A stretch of 64,000 bases of DNA from Cognatilysobacter tabacisoli. GTDB lineage: Bacteria; Pseudomonadota; Gammaproteobacteria; Xanthomonadales; Xanthomonadaceae. The notes beneath the pieces were generated by a model. That model ran no database searches. It had not been told where the DNA came from and was given only the letters and a program-made list of their open reading frames with translations. The position numbers and the translations under genes are program-made. Each line of letters opens with the position of its first letter. Position 1 is the first letter of the stretch. Below are positions 17,639 to 27,156 of the stretch, one piece after another. The DNA lies in the NCBI RefSeq assembly GCF_003586305.1, contig NZ_KZ987400.1, positions 716,635-780,634 on the forward strand. The letters are read 5' to 3'.

Positions 17639-18886
17639 ATGACCCCGTCGCCCCTGAGTTCCGCCACCTACGCTGCGCGCATCGCCTTTGTCGTCGAGCT
17701 GGCCGAGCGCCTGCATGCGTACGGCACCACCGCGCAGCGGCTCGAGGGGGCGATCTCTGCGGTCGCGCAGCGGCTGCGGCTGGAGTGCGAGCCGTGGTCG
17801 AACCCGACCGGCCTGATCCTGACCTTCAGCGACCCGCAGCGCCCGCCCGGCGAGAGCGACACCACGCGCGTGATCCGCCTGCCGCCGGGCGAGAACGACC
17901 TGTACCGCCTCAGCGAAACCGACCGCATCGCCGAGGAAGTGATGGCCGGGCGGCTCGGCCTGGCCGACGGCCACGCGCAGATGAGCGCGCTCGACCGTCC
18001 GCCGACGTGGCGGTCCCGGGCGATGCAGGTGCTCGCGTTCGGCCTGGCGGCCACCGCGATCGCCGGCCTGCTGCGGCTGCCGTGGCTCGACATCGGCGTG
18101 GCCGGGCTCAACGGCGTGCTGATCGGCCTGCTGCACCAGATGTCCGACTCCCGCCCGCGCTTCCGCGAGGCGTTCGACGCGGTGGCGGCGACGGTCGCGG
18201 CGGCCGTGACCATCCTGGTCGCGACGTTCATCGCGCCGCTGAACCAGAACACCGTGATCATCGCGTCGCTGATCGTGCTGCTGCCCGGCATGGGGCTCAC
18301 CAACGCCGTCAACGAGCTGACCAGCCAGCACCTGGTGTCGGGCACGGCGCGCTTCGCCGGTGCGGTGACGACGGTGCTGAAGCTCGCCGTCGGCACGGTG
18401 ATCGCGCTGTACGTGGCCGACCTGCTCGGGCTGCAACCGATCGTGCGCGCCGCGCGACCGCAGCCGGAATGGGTAGAGTGGGGCGCGCTGGCGGTGGCGG
18501 CGTTCGCGTTCGCGGTGCTGTTCCGCGCCCACCGGCGCGATTACCCGCTGGTGATGGCCGCGGCGGCCGCCGGCTACCTGATCTCGCGCTTCGCCGGCGA
18601 GGCGTTCGGCAGCCCGGCCGGGATATTCCTGTCGGCGCTGGTGATGACCGCCGCCGGCAACGCGTTCGCGCGCTGGGCGCACCGGCCCGGGGCGATCATC
18701 CGCGTCCCCGGGATCATCATGCTGGTGCCCGGCAGCACCAGCCTGCGCGGTATGCTGACGCTGATCCAGCAGCAGGACGTCGGCGCCGGCCAGGACGCAC
18801 TGCTCGCGGTGCTGAATATCCTGCTGGCGCTGATCGCCGGACTGCTGTTCGGCAACCTGCTCCTGTCGGCGCGGCGGAATCTCTGA
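17639..18886 (+). CDS. ThrE-type threonine/serine exporter family membrane protein
   Basis: The 415-residue product has an N-terminal soluble ThrE (DUF1212) domain, including VVELAERLHAYGTTAQRLE, followed by about ten hydrophobic segments comprising the rest of ThrE and the ThrE_2 domain (VPGIIMLVPGSTSLRG). Family members export threonine and serine by proton motive force; the substrate here is inferred. ATG 17639 is chosen over an in-frame TTG at 17633. It is divergent from the Mla-like operon. Confidence 0.85.
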   Translation: MTPSPLSSATYAARIAFVVELAERLHAYGTTAQRLEGAISAVAQRLRLECEPWSNPTGLILTFSDPQRPPGESDTTRVIRLPPGENDLYRLSETDRIAEEVMAGRLGLADGHAQMSALDRPPTWRSRAMQVLAFGLAATAIAGLLRLPWLDIGVAGLNGVLIGLLHQMSDSRPRFREAFDAVAATVAAAVTILVATFIAPLNQNTVIIASLIVLLPGMGLTNAVNELTSQHLVSGTARFAGAVTTVLKLAVGTVIALYVADLLGLQPIVRAARPQPEWVEWGALAVAAFAFAVLFRAHRRDYPLVMAAAAAGYLISRFAGEAFGSPAGIFLSALVMTAAGNAFARWAHRPGAIIRVPGIIMLVPGSTSLRGMLTLIQQQDVGAGQDALLAVLNILLALIAGLLFGNLLLSARRNL

Positions 18887-19053
18887 AGGCCGGATTGCGA
18901 ATTCGCAGTGGGCTGGAAATCAGCGGGCAAGCGGCGGGTCGACGCCGGGGCGAGGGCGAGCAGCACGCCACTCGCGTCGCACGCGCATTAATCGGCGGCC
19001 GGGCGCTGCGGGTTCTCTTGGGCAAACCCGGCATCGGCGATCGCAAACCGTGA

Positions 19054-19083
19054 AAACGAAAACGCCGGCGCGAGCCGGCGTTT
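19054..19083 (-). terminator. Rho-independent terminator of the H-NS-like gene
   Basis: A perfect 10-bp stem AAACGCCGGC / GCCGGCGTTT with a 4-nt loop is followed on the minus strand by TTCGTTTTC. It lies 27 bp after the stop codon. The remaining 170 bp up to the thrE-type gene show nothing further. Confidence 0.85.
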
Positions 19084-19109
19084 CGAGTTTCATCCGGCAT
19101 CCGCACGGA

Positions 19110-19475
19110 TCACTTGATCAGGAAATCCTCGACCTTGCGACCCTGCGCGGTCAGCGCGGCCATCCAGCGTGGCTGCTTGCCGCGGCCGGTCCAGGTTTCG
19201 GCCGGGTTGTCCGGATTGCGGTACTTCGGCGCGACCTTGCCGCCGCTCTTGCGCGGGCCCTTGGCGGCCTTCGGCGCCTTGGCGGCGCGGGCCGGGGCGG
19301 CGCCGGTGCCGAACAGCTCGGCGACGGTATACCCCTCGGCCTTGATCAGGCGCATCAGCCGCGTCCGCACCGTGGCCAGCGGCTTGCGCTTGTTCAGCAC
19401 CGTCTTGCGCTTCTTGGCCTGGCTGATCAGGGACTCGAGTTCCTTGGCGGACAGGGTGTTGATGTCGATCGACAT
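19110..19475 (-). CDS. H-NS family nucleoid-associated protein
   Basis: This 121-residue protein has an N-terminal charged coiled-coil oligomerisation segment (about 8-48), an Ala/Lys/Pro-rich linker, and the C-terminal H-NS DNA-binding motif in TWTGRGKQPRW. Members bind AT-rich or horizontally acquired DNA and silence it; Xanthomonas XrvA-type proteins also affect virulence genes. A strong Shine-Dalgarno GGAGG precedes the ATG. It has its own promoter and terminator, so it is monocistronic. The AT-rich palindrome upstream (19583-19594) is a possible autoregulatory site. Confidence 0.92.
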   Translation of the reverse strand: MSIDINTLSAKELESLISQAKKRKTVLNKRKPLATVRTRLMRLIKAEGYTVAELFGTGAAPARAAKAPKAAKGPRKSGGKVAPKYRNPDNPAETWTGRGKQPRWMAALTAQGRKVEDFLIK

Positions 19476-19529
19476 GAAGCCTCCGGTTAATGGGGTGGGA
19501 TTCTCGCCGATCCCTGGCCGTGTGCCGGG

Positions 19530-19535
19530 ATCATA
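19530..19535 (-). promoter_or_regulatory. Candidate -10 box of the H-NS-like gene
   Basis: On the minus strand the sequence reads TATGAT, 54 bp before the ATG; a weak TTTACC lies at the -35 distance. It is one of the best -10 matches in the window. Confidence 0.55.
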
Positions 19536-19582
19536 AGCGGTGCAGCCCGCTCCGGTAAATGCCGGCCGGTGTTTATCGGGTA

Positions 19583-19594
19583 TATCGATCGATA
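19583..19594. promoter_or_regulatory. AT-rich perfect palindrome TATCGATCGATA upstream of the H-NS-like gene
   Basis: This 12-bp perfect palindrome sits in an unusually AT-rich patch (GTTTATCGGGTATATCGATC continues into it), about 50 bp upstream of the candidate -10. The 309-bp region 19476-19784 otherwise holds only the promoter and the proS terminator. Confidence 0.4.
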
Positions 19595-19727
19595 ACGGCC
19601 TGCAGTTTTCGCCCGGTTCCCGCCCGTTGAATGGAATCAGGTTTTGGCGAGCACCGCGCTGACGCAGGGGCTGCGACCGGCCCGGGCCATCGCCGCGCCG
19701 ATTCGAACGGCGACTGCCGTACCGAAA

Positions 19728-19757
19728 ACAAAAAGGGCCGGCGCACCGCGCCGGCCC
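19728..19757 (-). terminator. Rho-independent terminator of proS
   Basis: A perfect 10-bp stem GGGCCGGCGC / GCGCCGGCCC with a 3-nt loop is followed on the minus strand by CTTTTTGTTTTC. It lies 27 bp beyond the proS stop. Confidence 0.88.
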
Positions 19758-19784
19758 TCGTCCCTTGCCCGGTCGGGGCGGGGA

Positions 19785-21503
19785 TTACCGCTGCGTCGGC
19801 GCCACGCGCGCGAACAGGGCATCGCGATCGAGGTTTTCGGCCTCGGCGGCGCGGCGGTGGCGGTACTCGAAGCTGCCCGCGGCCAGCCCGCGCTCTGACA
19901 CCACGATCCGGTGCGGGATGCCGATCAGCTCCATGTCGGCGAACATCGCGCCCGGCCGCAGGCCGCGGTCGTCGAGCGCAGTGTCGACGCCGGCGGCGTT
20001 GAGCTCGCGGTACAGCGCCTGCGCGGCCTCGGCCACGGCGGCGTCCTGCTTCGGGTTGATTACGCACACCACGGCCTGCCACGGCGCCATCGCCTCGGGC
20101 CAGCAGATGCCGTTGTCGTCGAAGTTCTGCTCGATCGCCGCGGCGACGATGCGCGACACGCCGACGCCGTAGCAGCCCATCAGCGGCACGGCCGCCTTGC
20201 CGGTCTCGTCGAGCACGGTGCACTTCATCGCCTCGGCGTACTTGCGGCCGAGCTGGAAGACGTGGCCGACCTCGATGCCGCGCGCGATGGCGAGCGTGCC
20301 GCGGCCGTCGGGCGACGGATCGCCGGCGACGACGTTGCGGATGTCGGCGACCTCGGGCTCGGGCAGGTCGCGGCCCCAGTTGACGCCCGCCAGATGGAAG
20401 CCGTTTTCGTTGGCGCCGACGACGAAGTCGGCCATCGCCGCGACGCTGCGATCGGCCACGACGCGCACCGGCTGCTTCGTCCCCACCGGGCCGAGGAAGC
20501 CCGGCTGCGCGCCGAGGTGCGCGACGATCTCCGCCTCGGTGGCCAGGCGGTAGTCGCCCAGCCCCGCCAGCTTCGAGAGTTTGATTTCGTTGACGACGTG
20601 GTCGCCGCGGACCAGCGCGAGCACGAACTGCGGCGCACCGTCGGCGGCGGCGCCCATCACCGCGACCGACTTGACCGTCCGCTCCAGCCCGATGCCGAGC
20701 AGCGCGGCGACGTCCTCGCAGGTCTTCTGTGTCGGCGTGTCGACCTTGCGCAGGGCTTCGGTCGCCGCCGCGCGCGGGCCCGGCGACACCGCCTCGGCCA
20801 GCTCGACATTGGCGGCGTAGTCAGAGCCGGTCGAGAAGGCGATCGCGTCCTCGCCCGAGTCGGCCAGCACATGAAACTCGTGCGACGCGCTGCCGCCGAT
20901 CGCGCCGGTGTCGGCAAACACCGCGCGGAACTTGAGCCCGAGGCGCTGGAAGATGCGGCCGTACGCGTCGTACATGTTGCGGTACTCGCGGCCCAGGCAC
21001 TCTTCGGTGAGGTGGAACGAGTAGGCGTCCTTCATCAGGAACTCGCGCGCGCGCATCACGCCGAAGCGCGGGCGGATCTCGTCGCGGAACTTGGTCTGGA
21101 TGTTGTAGAAGTTGACCGGCAGCTGCTTGTAGCTCGACAGCTCGTCGCGCGCGAAGTCGGTGATGACCTCCTCGGCGGTGGGGCCGTAGCAGTAGCCGGC
21201 CTCCTTGCGGTCCTTGATCTTCAGCAGCTGGCCGCCGAACTTCTGCCAGCGCCCGGTCTCCTCCCACAGCTCCTGCGGCTGGATCGTCGGCATCAGCAGC
21301 TCGATCGCGCCGGCGGCATCCATCTCCTCGCGCACCGCGCGCTCGACCTTGCGCAGCACGCGCAGGCCCAGCGGGCTCCACGTGTACAGGCCGGCGGCGA
21401 GCTTGCGGATCATGCCGGCCTTGAGCATCAGCTTGTGGCTGACGATCTCGGCATCGGCCGGAGTTTCCTTGCTGGTGTGGAGGTGGAACTGCGACAGGCG
21501 CAT
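19785..21503 (-). CDS. proS: Prolyl-tRNA synthetase
   Basis: This 572-residue class II synthetase charges tRNA-Pro in the cytoplasm. It is the bacterial long form: the N-terminal catalytic core ([22 protein letters not shown], and motif 2 around [18 protein letters not shown]) is interrupted by the YbaK-like editing domain that clears mischarged alanine (about residues 235-390, including [14 protein letters not shown]). The C-terminal anticodon-binding domain ends the protein ([13 protein letters not shown]). Start and length fit the family. It has its own terminator and stands alone. Confidence 0.96.
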   Translation of the reverse strand: MRLSQFHLHTSKETPADAEIVSHKLMLKAGMIRKLAAGLYTWSPLGLRVLRKVERAVREEMDAAGAIELLMPTIQPQELWEETGRWQKFGGQLLKIKDRKEAGYCYGPTAEEVITDFARDELSSYKQLPVNFYNIQTKFRDEIRPRFGVMRAREFLMKDAYSFHLTEECLGREYRNMYDAYGRIFQRLGLKFRAVFADTGAIGGSASHEFHVLADSGEDAIAFSTGSDYAANVELAEAVSPGPRAAATEALRKVDTPTQKTCEDVAALLGIGLERTVKSVAVMGAAADGAPQFVLALVRGDHVVNEIKLSKLAGLGDYRLATEAEIVAHLGAQPGFLGPVGTKQPVRVVADRSVAAMADFVVGANENGFHLAGVNWGRDLPEPEVADIRNVVAGDPSPDGRGTLAIARGIEVGHVFQLGRKYAEAMKCTVLDETGKAAVPLMGCYGVGVSRIVAAAIEQNFDDNGICWPEAMAPWQAVVCVINPKQDAAVAEAAQALYRELNAAGVDTALDDRGLRPGAMFADMELIGIPHRIVVSERGLAAGSFEYRHRRAAEAENLDRDALFARVAPTQR

Positions 21504-21595
21504 CGGGGGGATTCACGCGGCGGAAAGTCCGCATTTTGCCACGCGCGGCGCGGCGGCCGTCCCGGCCCCGCCGGCGCCTGCGCGCCGCGCGGGCG

Positions 21596-21877
21596 TCAGT
21601 CGCCGCGGATCTCGATGCCGTCGCGCGGCTCACGGTCGAGGCGCTCCACCTTGCCGACGGCCTCGCCGGTGCGCGGCGCCTCCTCGGTGATGTGCAGCAC
21701 GCCGCCGGCGTCGCGCCAGCGGTACAGGACCGGGCGGGCGTCCTCGGCGTCGGCCGCGGCGGCCTGCGCAGCGCGCTGCTGCTTGCGCTGCGCCTGCCCC
21801 GGGGTGTCGCGCGACGCCCACCACGCGACCGCGGCGCCGATCGCGACGCCGCCGACGATCGCCCAGCCCAGCCGCAT
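21596..21877 (-). CDS. Small membrane-anchored DUF4124 protein
   Basis: This 93-residue product starts at ATG 21877. An N-terminal hydrophobic segment (WAIVGGVAIGAAVAWWA) is followed by a charged Gln/Ala-rich stretch and a short DUF4124 motif, LYRWRDAGGVLHITEEAP. DUF4124 proteins are small envelope proteins of unknown function common in Xanthomonadaceae. It lies 8 nt downstream of a second DUF4124 gene, so the two are probably one operon and possible paralogues. Confidence 0.75.
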   Translation of the reverse strand: MRLGWAIVGGVAIGAAVAWWASRDTPGQAQRKQQRAAQAAAADAEDARPVLYRWRDAGGVLHITEEAPRTGEAVGKVERLDREPRDGIEIRGD

Positions 21878-21885
21878 CGGTGGAC

Positions 21886-22305
21886 TCAGCGGCTGGCGGC
21901 GGGCGCGGCCGGGGCGACGCAGCGCACCCGGATCGCCGCCTCGGCCAGCTTGACCTGGTCGGCGCGCTGTTCGGCGCTGAGCTCGGCGTCGGGCCGCCCG
22001 TCGCCGTTGGCGTCGAGGCCGACCGCGGCGCTGCCTTTCAGCCGCTCGAGGTTCTGCCGCGCGATCGTGCACTGCGGGTCGATGGCGGGCGTGGCCGCCG
22101 CGGTCGGAGCGGGCACGTCCTGGCGGATCGTGCGGTTGCGGTAGGCGCGGTCCTTCGGCGGCGCGTCGGAGTAGTGGGTCACGCCCTTGGCGTCCTTCCA
22201 CTGGTACACGCCGGAGGCGACGACGGCCGGGGCCAGCGCGATCGCGAACGCCAGCAGCGCCCACGGCGCGGCGCGGCGGAAGGGGCGGGGTTCGATCGCG
22301 TGCAT
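21886..22305 (-). CDS. Exported DUF4124 protein
   Basis: This 139-residue product starts at ATG 22305, where a typical signal peptide begins (PWALLAFAIALAPAVVASG). DUF4124 follows directly as VYQWKDAKGVTHYSDAPP. An acidic DANGDGRPD segment in the C-terminal half resembles a calcium loop. Function is unknown. It is divergent from pssA and 8 nt upstream of the smaller DUF4124 gene. Confidence 0.78.
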   Translation of the reverse strand: MHAIEPRPFRRAAPWALLAFAIALAPAVVASGVYQWKDAKGVTHYSDAPPKDRAYRNRTIRQDVPAPTAAATPAIDPQCTIARQNLERLKGSAAVGLDANGDGRPDAELSAEQRADQVKLAEAAIRVRCVAPAAPAASR

Positions 22306-22461
22306 GGGCGTCTCCGGTCCGCGGCGGCGGGGTGTCCGGATTGCAGCACCGCGACCGGTCGCAGGCAAGCGCGCCGGCCGCGCTCTGCCACCGGATGCGC
22401 GATTCGCGCGACCGCCTCGGAGCGTGCCGGGCCACGGTCGCGCAGCGTCCGTGCCGCCGAA

Positions 22462-22485
22462 GCCGGTGGCCACCGGCGCTACACT
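22462..22485 (+). promoter_or_regulatory. Candidate pssA promoter: 16-bp palindrome and TACACT -10
   Basis: GCCGGTGGCCACCGGC (22462-22477) is a perfect palindrome lying directly before TACACT (22480-22485). The -10 ends exactly 6 nt before the pssA ATG, which predicts a leaderless mRNA. A repressor on the palindrome would block the -10. Confidence 0.4.
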
Positions 22486-22491
22486 TCGTTG

Positions 22492-23262
22492 ATGGAAGCC
22501 ACGCCGCCCCCGACCCGACCCCGCGCCCGCGGCATCTACCTGCTGCCGAACCTGTTCACGACCGGCGGGCTGTTCGCGGGCTTCTACGCGATCATCGCCG
22601 CGACCCAGGGCCGCTTCGACGACGCCTGTATCGCCGTGTTCATCGCCGGCGTGCTCGACGGCGTCGACGGCCGCGTCGCCCGCCTGACCAACACCCAGAG
22701 CGAGTTCGGCGTGCAGTACGACTCGCTGGCCGACCTGGTCAGCTTCGGCCTGGCGCCGGCGCTGGTGATGTACCACTGGGCGCTGGCGTCGATGCGGCTG
22801 GACGGCATCACGCCGGGCAAGCTCGGCTGGATCGCCGCGTTCCTGTACGCGGCCTGCGCCGCGCTGCGGCTGGCGCGGTTCAACTCGCAGGTCGGGCAGG
22901 TCGACAAGCGCTGGTTCATCGGTCTGGCCAGCCCGGCGGCGGCCGCGCTCGTGGTCAGCTTCGTCTGGACGTGCCACGAACTGGGCTACACCGGCGAGCA
23001 GCTGCGGCTGCCGGCGCTGGCGCTGACCGTCGCGGCGGGCCTGCTGATGGTCAGCCGGGTGCGCTACTTCAGCTTCAAGGGCGGCGGCCCGCGCCACGAC
23101 CGGGTGCCGTTCCTGGCGATCGTCGTGGCGGTGGCGGTGGTGGTCGCGATCGCGATCGACCCGCCGATCGTGCTGCTGGCGATCGCCGCGCTGTACGCGC
23201 TGTCGGGACCGCTGTACTGGGCCTACCGACGGCTGCGACCGGCCGCGGAGGTCGCGCCGTGA
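22492..23262 (+). CDS. pssA: CDP-diacylglycerol-serine O-phosphatidyltransferase
   Basis: This 256-residue integral membrane protein makes phosphatidylserine, the precursor of phosphatidylethanolamine. The CDP-alcohol phosphotransferase signature is intact: DGVDGRVARLTNTQSEFG continuing to YDSLAD, matching DGxxAR(x8)Gx3Dx3D. About seven hydrophobic segments are visible. ATG 22492 is chosen because homology starts there (PRARGIYLLPNLFTTGGL). Its stop overlaps the next gene's GTG start (GTGA). Confidence 0.93.
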   Translation: MEATPPPTRPRARGIYLLPNLFTTGGLFAGFYAIIAATQGRFDDACIAVFIAGVLDGVDGRVARLTNTQSEFGVQYDSLADLVSFGLAPALVMYHWALASMRLDGITPGKLGWIAAFLYAACAALRLARFNSQVGQVDKRWFIGLASPAAAALVVSFVWTCHELGYTGEQLRLPALALTVAAGLLMVSRVRYFSFKGGGPRHDRVPFLAIVVAVAVVVAIAIDPPIVLLAIAALYALSGPLYWAYRRLRPAAEVAP

Positions 23263-23642
23263 GCGAAGGCTGGAGTCCGCAGCAGCACGAGTGGCTGCAG
23301 GCGATGGGCCTGCAGGTGTTCGCGCTGGCCGGCACCGAGCCTGCCGTCGCCGAGCCCGCCATCGCCAAGCCAGCCGTCGCCGAGGCGCCGGCGGCCGAGT
23401 CACGGCGTCCGGCTGCTGGCGCGCCCGCGCGTTCGGCCCGCGGCGCGCCGTCGCCGGCGCCGCGAGACGCCGCCGCGGGTCAGCCCCCGCTGCTGCGCGC
23501 GCTGCTGAAGGCGGCGCGACGCGAGGCGGCCGATCCCGAGTTCACCCGCGCCGTGCCCGACGTCGACGCGCTGCGCAGCGCGGCGGCCAAGCGCGCCGCG
23601 TGGCCGCGACTGCGCGCGCTGCGTCGCGCCGGGCGCGCGTGA
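23259..23642 (+). CDS. Hypothetical protein, candidate DNA polymerase III psi subunit (HolD-like)
   Basis: GTG 23259 overlaps the pssA stop by 4 nt and gives 127 residues. The N-terminal peptide QHEWLQAMGLQVFAL resembles the chi-binding N-terminus of E. coli psi (RDWQLQQLGITQWSL). Two further facts fit: E. coli psi is 137 residues, and E. coli holD lies directly upstream of rimI, as here. An Ala/Pro-rich linker (about 33-70) and a basic C-terminus follow. The C-terminal psi domain is not recognisable by eye, so the call rests on the short motif, size and synteny. Confidence 0.5.
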   Translation: MSEGWSPQQHEWLQAMGLQVFALAGTEPAVAEPAIAKPAVAEAPAAESRRPAAGAPARSARGAPSPAPRDAAAGQPPLLRALLKAARREAADPEFTRAVPDVDALRSAAAKRAAWPRLRALRRAGRA

Positions 23643-23661
23643 CCCCGTCGGGTCGGATGCG

Positions 23662-24153
23662 ATGAGCGCGCGACCGATCCCGCCCGTCGTGGCGCCGATG
23701 CCGGCCGCGCTGCGGCCGATGCACGAGGACGACCTCGACGCGGTGCATGCGATCGAGCTGCGCGCGTACGCGTTCCCGTGGACGGTCGGGATCTTCCGCG
23801 ACTGCCTGCGCGCCGACTACCCGTCGTGGGTGATGCTGCGCGACGACGCGGTGGTCGGCTACTTCCTGATGAGCCTGGCCGCGCGCGAGGCGCACGTGCT
23901 GAACATCTGCGTCGACCCGGAGCTTCAGGGCCAGGGCCTCGGCCGGCGCCTGCTGCGCGCGCTGCTGCACCTGGCGCGCGCGCGCCAGGTCGAACGCGTG
24001 TTCCTCGAGGTGCGCCCGTCGAACACCGGCGCGATCGCGCTGTACCACGACGAGGGCTTCAACGAGATCGGCCGCCGTCCGCGCTACTACCCCGCCGCCG
24101 ACGGCCGCGAGGACGCGCTGGTGATGGCGATCGAGCTGCTGCCGCCGGAGTAG
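23662..24153 (+). CDS. rimI: Ribosomal protein S18-alanine N-acetyltransferase
   Basis: This 163-residue GNAT enzyme acetylates the N-terminal alanine of ribosomal protein S18. The acetyl-CoA-binding motif A is seen in VDPELQGQGLGRRLL, then FLEVRPSNTGAIALYHDEGF, the RimI hallmark, and GRRPRYYPAADGREDALVM. It lies 19 nt after the HolD-like gene, as rimI follows holD in E. coli. A few residues before RPMHEDDLDA may be non-native, because an internal ATG at 23698 is also possible. Confidence 0.92.
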   Translation: MSARPIPPVVAPMPAALRPMHEDDLDAVHAIELRAYAFPWTVGIFRDCLRADYPSWVMLRDDAVVGYFLMSLAAREAHVLNICVDPELQGQGLGRRLLRALLHLARARQVERVFLEVRPSNTGAIALYHDEGFNEIGRRPRYYPAADGREDALVMAIELLPPE

Positions 24154-24220
24154 GGCGCCGCCGCAGGCGCGAGTCCAGATGTCGGGGCGCGCTGCGAGTG
24201 CTGCACGACGGCGAGGTCGG

Positions 24221-24294
24221 TCGCCCGGCCCGCCGCAGCGGGGCGGGCGTTCGCGCGGCCTGCGCGGCCGTGCCGCGCTAGCAGGCCGCGCTCA
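24221..24294 (-). repeat. Two-hairpin 3'-end element abutting the valS stop codon
   Basis: Read on the minus strand, the valS TGA is followed directly by outer arm GCGCGGCCT, a GCTA bulge, inner arm GCGCGGC, an ACG loop, GCCGCGC and AGGCCGCGC, then GAAC and a second hairpin GCCCGCCCC/GCGGCGGGC with one mismatch. The same architecture is found after lptG, xerD and gspF. It fills most of the 138-bp convergent rimI/valS gap and may terminate valS. Confidence 0.8.
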
Positions 24295-27072
24295 CCCCAG
24301 CTTCGCGCGCTGGGCGGTGAGCCCGTCGAGCTGCACGTTCCAGTCGACCAGGCGCTTGCGCTCCTGCTCGACCACCGCGGCCGGCGCGTTCTGCACGAAG
24401 GTCTCGCTGGCGAGCTTGCCGTTGCACTTGGCGATCTCGCCCTGCACGCGCTTGATCTCCTTGTCCAGGCGCGCGCGTTCGGCCGACAGATCGACCAGGC
24501 CTTCCAGCGGGACCAGCAGGGTCAGCTCGCCGACCACGGCCGGCGCCGACGCCGGCGCGGCCTGCGCGTCGGCGATGAACTCGATCCGCTCCAGCCGGGT
24601 CAGGAACCGCAGTTGCGAGTCGAACCGCTGGGCGCGCTCGCGGTCGGCCGGCGTGCCGTCGGCCAGCAGCAGCGGCACCAGCTTCGACGGCGCGACGTTG
24701 AGCTCGCTGCGGATCCGGCGCAGCGCGGTGACCATCGCCTTGAGCCACTCGATGTCGGCCTCGGCCGCCGTGTAGTCGGCGCCGGCGAAGTCCGCGGCCT
24801 GCGGGTACGGCCGCAGCATGATCGTGCGCTCGGCAATGCCGAGCTTCGGCGCGACCGCCTGCCACAGCTCCTCGGTCACGAACGGCACCAGCGGGTGCAG
24901 CAGCGACAGCAGCCGCTCGAGCACGTACAGCAGGGTGTGGCGGGTGCTGTCGGCGGCGGACGCGTCGTCGCCGTTGAGCGCCGGCTTGGCGAACTCGAGG
25001 AACCAGTCGCACACGTTGTTCCACGCGAACTCGTACAGCGACTGCGCGAGCAGGTCGAAGCGGTACGCGGCGAAGTGCTGCTCGGCCTCGGCGGCGGTCT
25101 TCGCCAGCTGCGCGAGGATCCAGCGCTCGGCGTCGGTCGCAGGCGTAGGCACGCCGGTGTAGCTCGCGCCCTCGGTGTTCATGAGGACGAAGCGCGTGGC
25201 GTTCCACAGCTTGTTGCAGAAGTTCTTGTAGCCCTCGGCGCGCCCGAGATCGAACTTGATGTCGCGCCCGTGCCCGGCCAGCGCGGCGATCGTGAAGCGC
25301 AGCGCGTCCGCGCCGAACGCGGCGATGCCGTCGGGGAACTCCTTGCGCGTCGCCTTCTCGATCTTCGGCGCATCGGTCGGCTTCATCAGCCCGGTCGTGC
25401 GCTTGGCGACGAGGTCGTCGAGGCTGATGCCGTCGATGATGTCGATCGGGTCGAGGACGTTGCCCTTGGACTTCGACATCTTCTGGCCGTGCGCATCGCG
25501 GATCAGGCCGGTGATGTAGACGTCCTTGAACGGCACGCGGCCGGTGAAGTGGTCGGTCGTCATGATCATCCGGGCGACCCAGAAGAAGATGATGTCGAAC
25601 CCGGTCACCAGCACCGACGTCGGCAGGTAGCGGTCGAAGCCGCGCTGCTGCATCAGGTTGTCGTTCGGCCAGCCGAGCGTGCTGAACGGCCACAGCGCCG
25701 ACGAGAACCACGTCTCGAGCACGTCGTTGTCCTGGGTCAGCGCGACGTCGCCGGCGAGCCCGTGCGCGGCGCGCACCTCGGCCTCGCTGCGGCCGACGTA
25801 GATCCGGCCCGCGGCGTCGTACCACGCCGGGATGCGGTGGCCCCACCACAGCTGGCGGCTGATGCACCAGTCCTGGATGTTCTCCATCCAGTGGCGGTAG
25901 GTGTTGATCCAGTTCGGCGGAACGAACTTGACGTCGCCGCGCTCGACCAGCTCGAGCCCGCGCGCGGCGAAGCCGTCCATCTTCACGAACCACTGGTCGG
26001 TCAGGTACGGCTCGATCACCTGGTTGGTGCGGTCGCCGCGCGGCACCTGCAGCTTGTGCGGCTTGGTTTCGATCAGCAGGCCGGCGGCCTCGAGGTCGGC
26101 CAGCACCGCCTTGCGCGCGACGTAGCGGTCGAGGCCGCGGTATTTCTCCGGCACGGCGTCATTGGTCGCCGCGTCGGGGGTGAAGATGTTGATCATCGGC
26201 AGCTTGTGGCGCTGGCCGACCTGGTAGTCGTTGAAGTCGTGCGCCGGGGTGACCTTGACCACGCCGGTGCCGAACTCGCGGTCGACGTAGGCGTCGGCGA
26301 TGACCGGAATCTCGCGGCCGGTCAGCGGCAGGGTCACGGTCCGGCCGATCAGGTGCGCATAGCGCTCGTCGTCGGGGTGCACCATCACCGCGGTGTCGCC
26401 GAGCATGGTCTCCGGGCGCGTGGTCGCGACCACCAGCGCCCCGCTGCCGTCGGTGAGCGGGTACGAGATCGACCACAGGTGGCCGTCCTCTTCCTCGTTG
26501 ACGACTTCCAGGTCGGAGATCGCGGTCTTCAGCACCGGGTCCCAGTTGACCAGCCGCTGGCCGCGGTAGATCAGGCCCTGCTCGTGCAGCTTGACGAACG
26601 CTTCGACCACGGCCTCGGCCGCCATCGGGTCCATCGTGAACACGCTGCGCGACCAGTCGCCGGACGTGCCGAGCCGGCGCATCTGCCGCTCGATCGTGTC
26701 GCCGGACTGCTGCTTCCACTCCCACACCTTGCCGATGAAGCCTTCGCGGCCGAGCGAGTCGCGGGTCTCGCCGTTGCCTTCAAGGGCGAGGTTGCGCGCG
26801 ACCACCATCTCGGTGGCGATGCCGGCGTGGTCGGTGCCCATCTGCCACAGCGCGTCGAAGCCGCGCATGCGGTGGTAGCGCACCAGCGCGTCCATCAGCG
26901 TGTGCTGGAACGCGTGGCCCATGTGCAGCGTGCCGGTGACGTTCGGCGGCGGCAGCAGGATCGAATAGGGCTGGCCCTCGCCGCGCGGCTTGAACGCGCC
27001 GCTGCTTTCCCACTGCTGGTACAGGCGGGTCTCGAAGTCGGTCGGGTCGTAGCTGGGCGAGAGCGTGGTCAT
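24292..27072 (-). CDS. valS: Valyl-tRNA synthetase
   Basis: This 926-residue class I synthetase charges tRNA-Val. The HIGH motif appears as H50-M-G-H53 in [13 protein letters not shown] and the KMSKS loop at K531-S535. The editing (CP1) domain lies between them, seen in [18 protein letters not shown]. The C-terminal ~70 residues form the usual valine-enzyme coiled coil ([19 protein letters not shown]). Length is normal. It is 84 nt downstream of holC on the same strand, and its stop codon abuts a two-hairpin repeat element. Confidence 0.97.
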   Translation of the reverse strand: MTTLSPSYDPTDFETRLYQQWESSGAFKPRGEGQPYSILLPPPNVTGTLHMGHAFQHTLMDALVRYHRMRGFDALWQMGTDHAGIATEMVVARNLALEGNGETRDSLGREGFIGKVWEWKQQSGDTIERQMRRLGTSGDWSRSVFTMDPMAAEAVVEAFVKLHEQGLIYRGQRLVNWDPVLKTAISDLEVVNEEEDGHLWSISYPLTDGSGALVVATTRPETMLGDTAVMVHPDDERYAHLIGRTVTLPLTGREIPVIADAYVDREFGTGVVKVTPAHDFNDYQVGQRHKLPMINIFTPDAATNDAVPEKYRGLDRYVARKAVLADLEAAGLLIETKPHKLQVPRGDRTNQVIEPYLTDQWFVKMDGFAARGLELVERGDVKFVPPNWINTYRHWMENIQDWCISRQLWWGHRIPAWYDAAGRIYVGRSEAEVRAAHGLAGDVALTQDNDVLETWFSSALWPFSTLGWPNDNLMQQRGFDRYLPTSVLVTGFDIIFFWVARMIMTTDHFTGRVPFKDVYITGLIRDAHGQKMSKSKGNVLDPIDIIDGISLDDLVAKRTTGLMKPTDAPKIEKATRKEFPDGIAAFGADALRFTIAALAGHGRDIKFDLGRAEGYKNFCNKLWNATRFVLMNTEGASYTGVPTPATDAERWILAQLAKTAAEAEQHFAAYRFDLLAQSLYEFAWNNVCDWFLEFAKPALNGDDASAADSTRHTLLYVLERLLSLLHPLVPFVTEELWQAVAPKLGIAERTIMLRPYPQAADFAGADYTAAEADIEWLKAMVTALRRIRSELNVAPSKLVPLLLADGTPADRERAQRFDSQLRFLTRLERIEFIADAQAAPASAPAVVGELTLLVPLEGLVDLSAERARLDKEIKRVQGEIAKCNGKLASETFVQNAPAAVVEQERKRLVDWNVQLDGLTAQRAKLG

Positions 27073-27156
27073 CGGGTCGGGATCGGCAGTGGGGGTGGGG
27101 CGCCGGCGGGCGGCGAACCGGTGCGTGCCGGTGCCGTGCCGCCGTCGCCCGGACGG

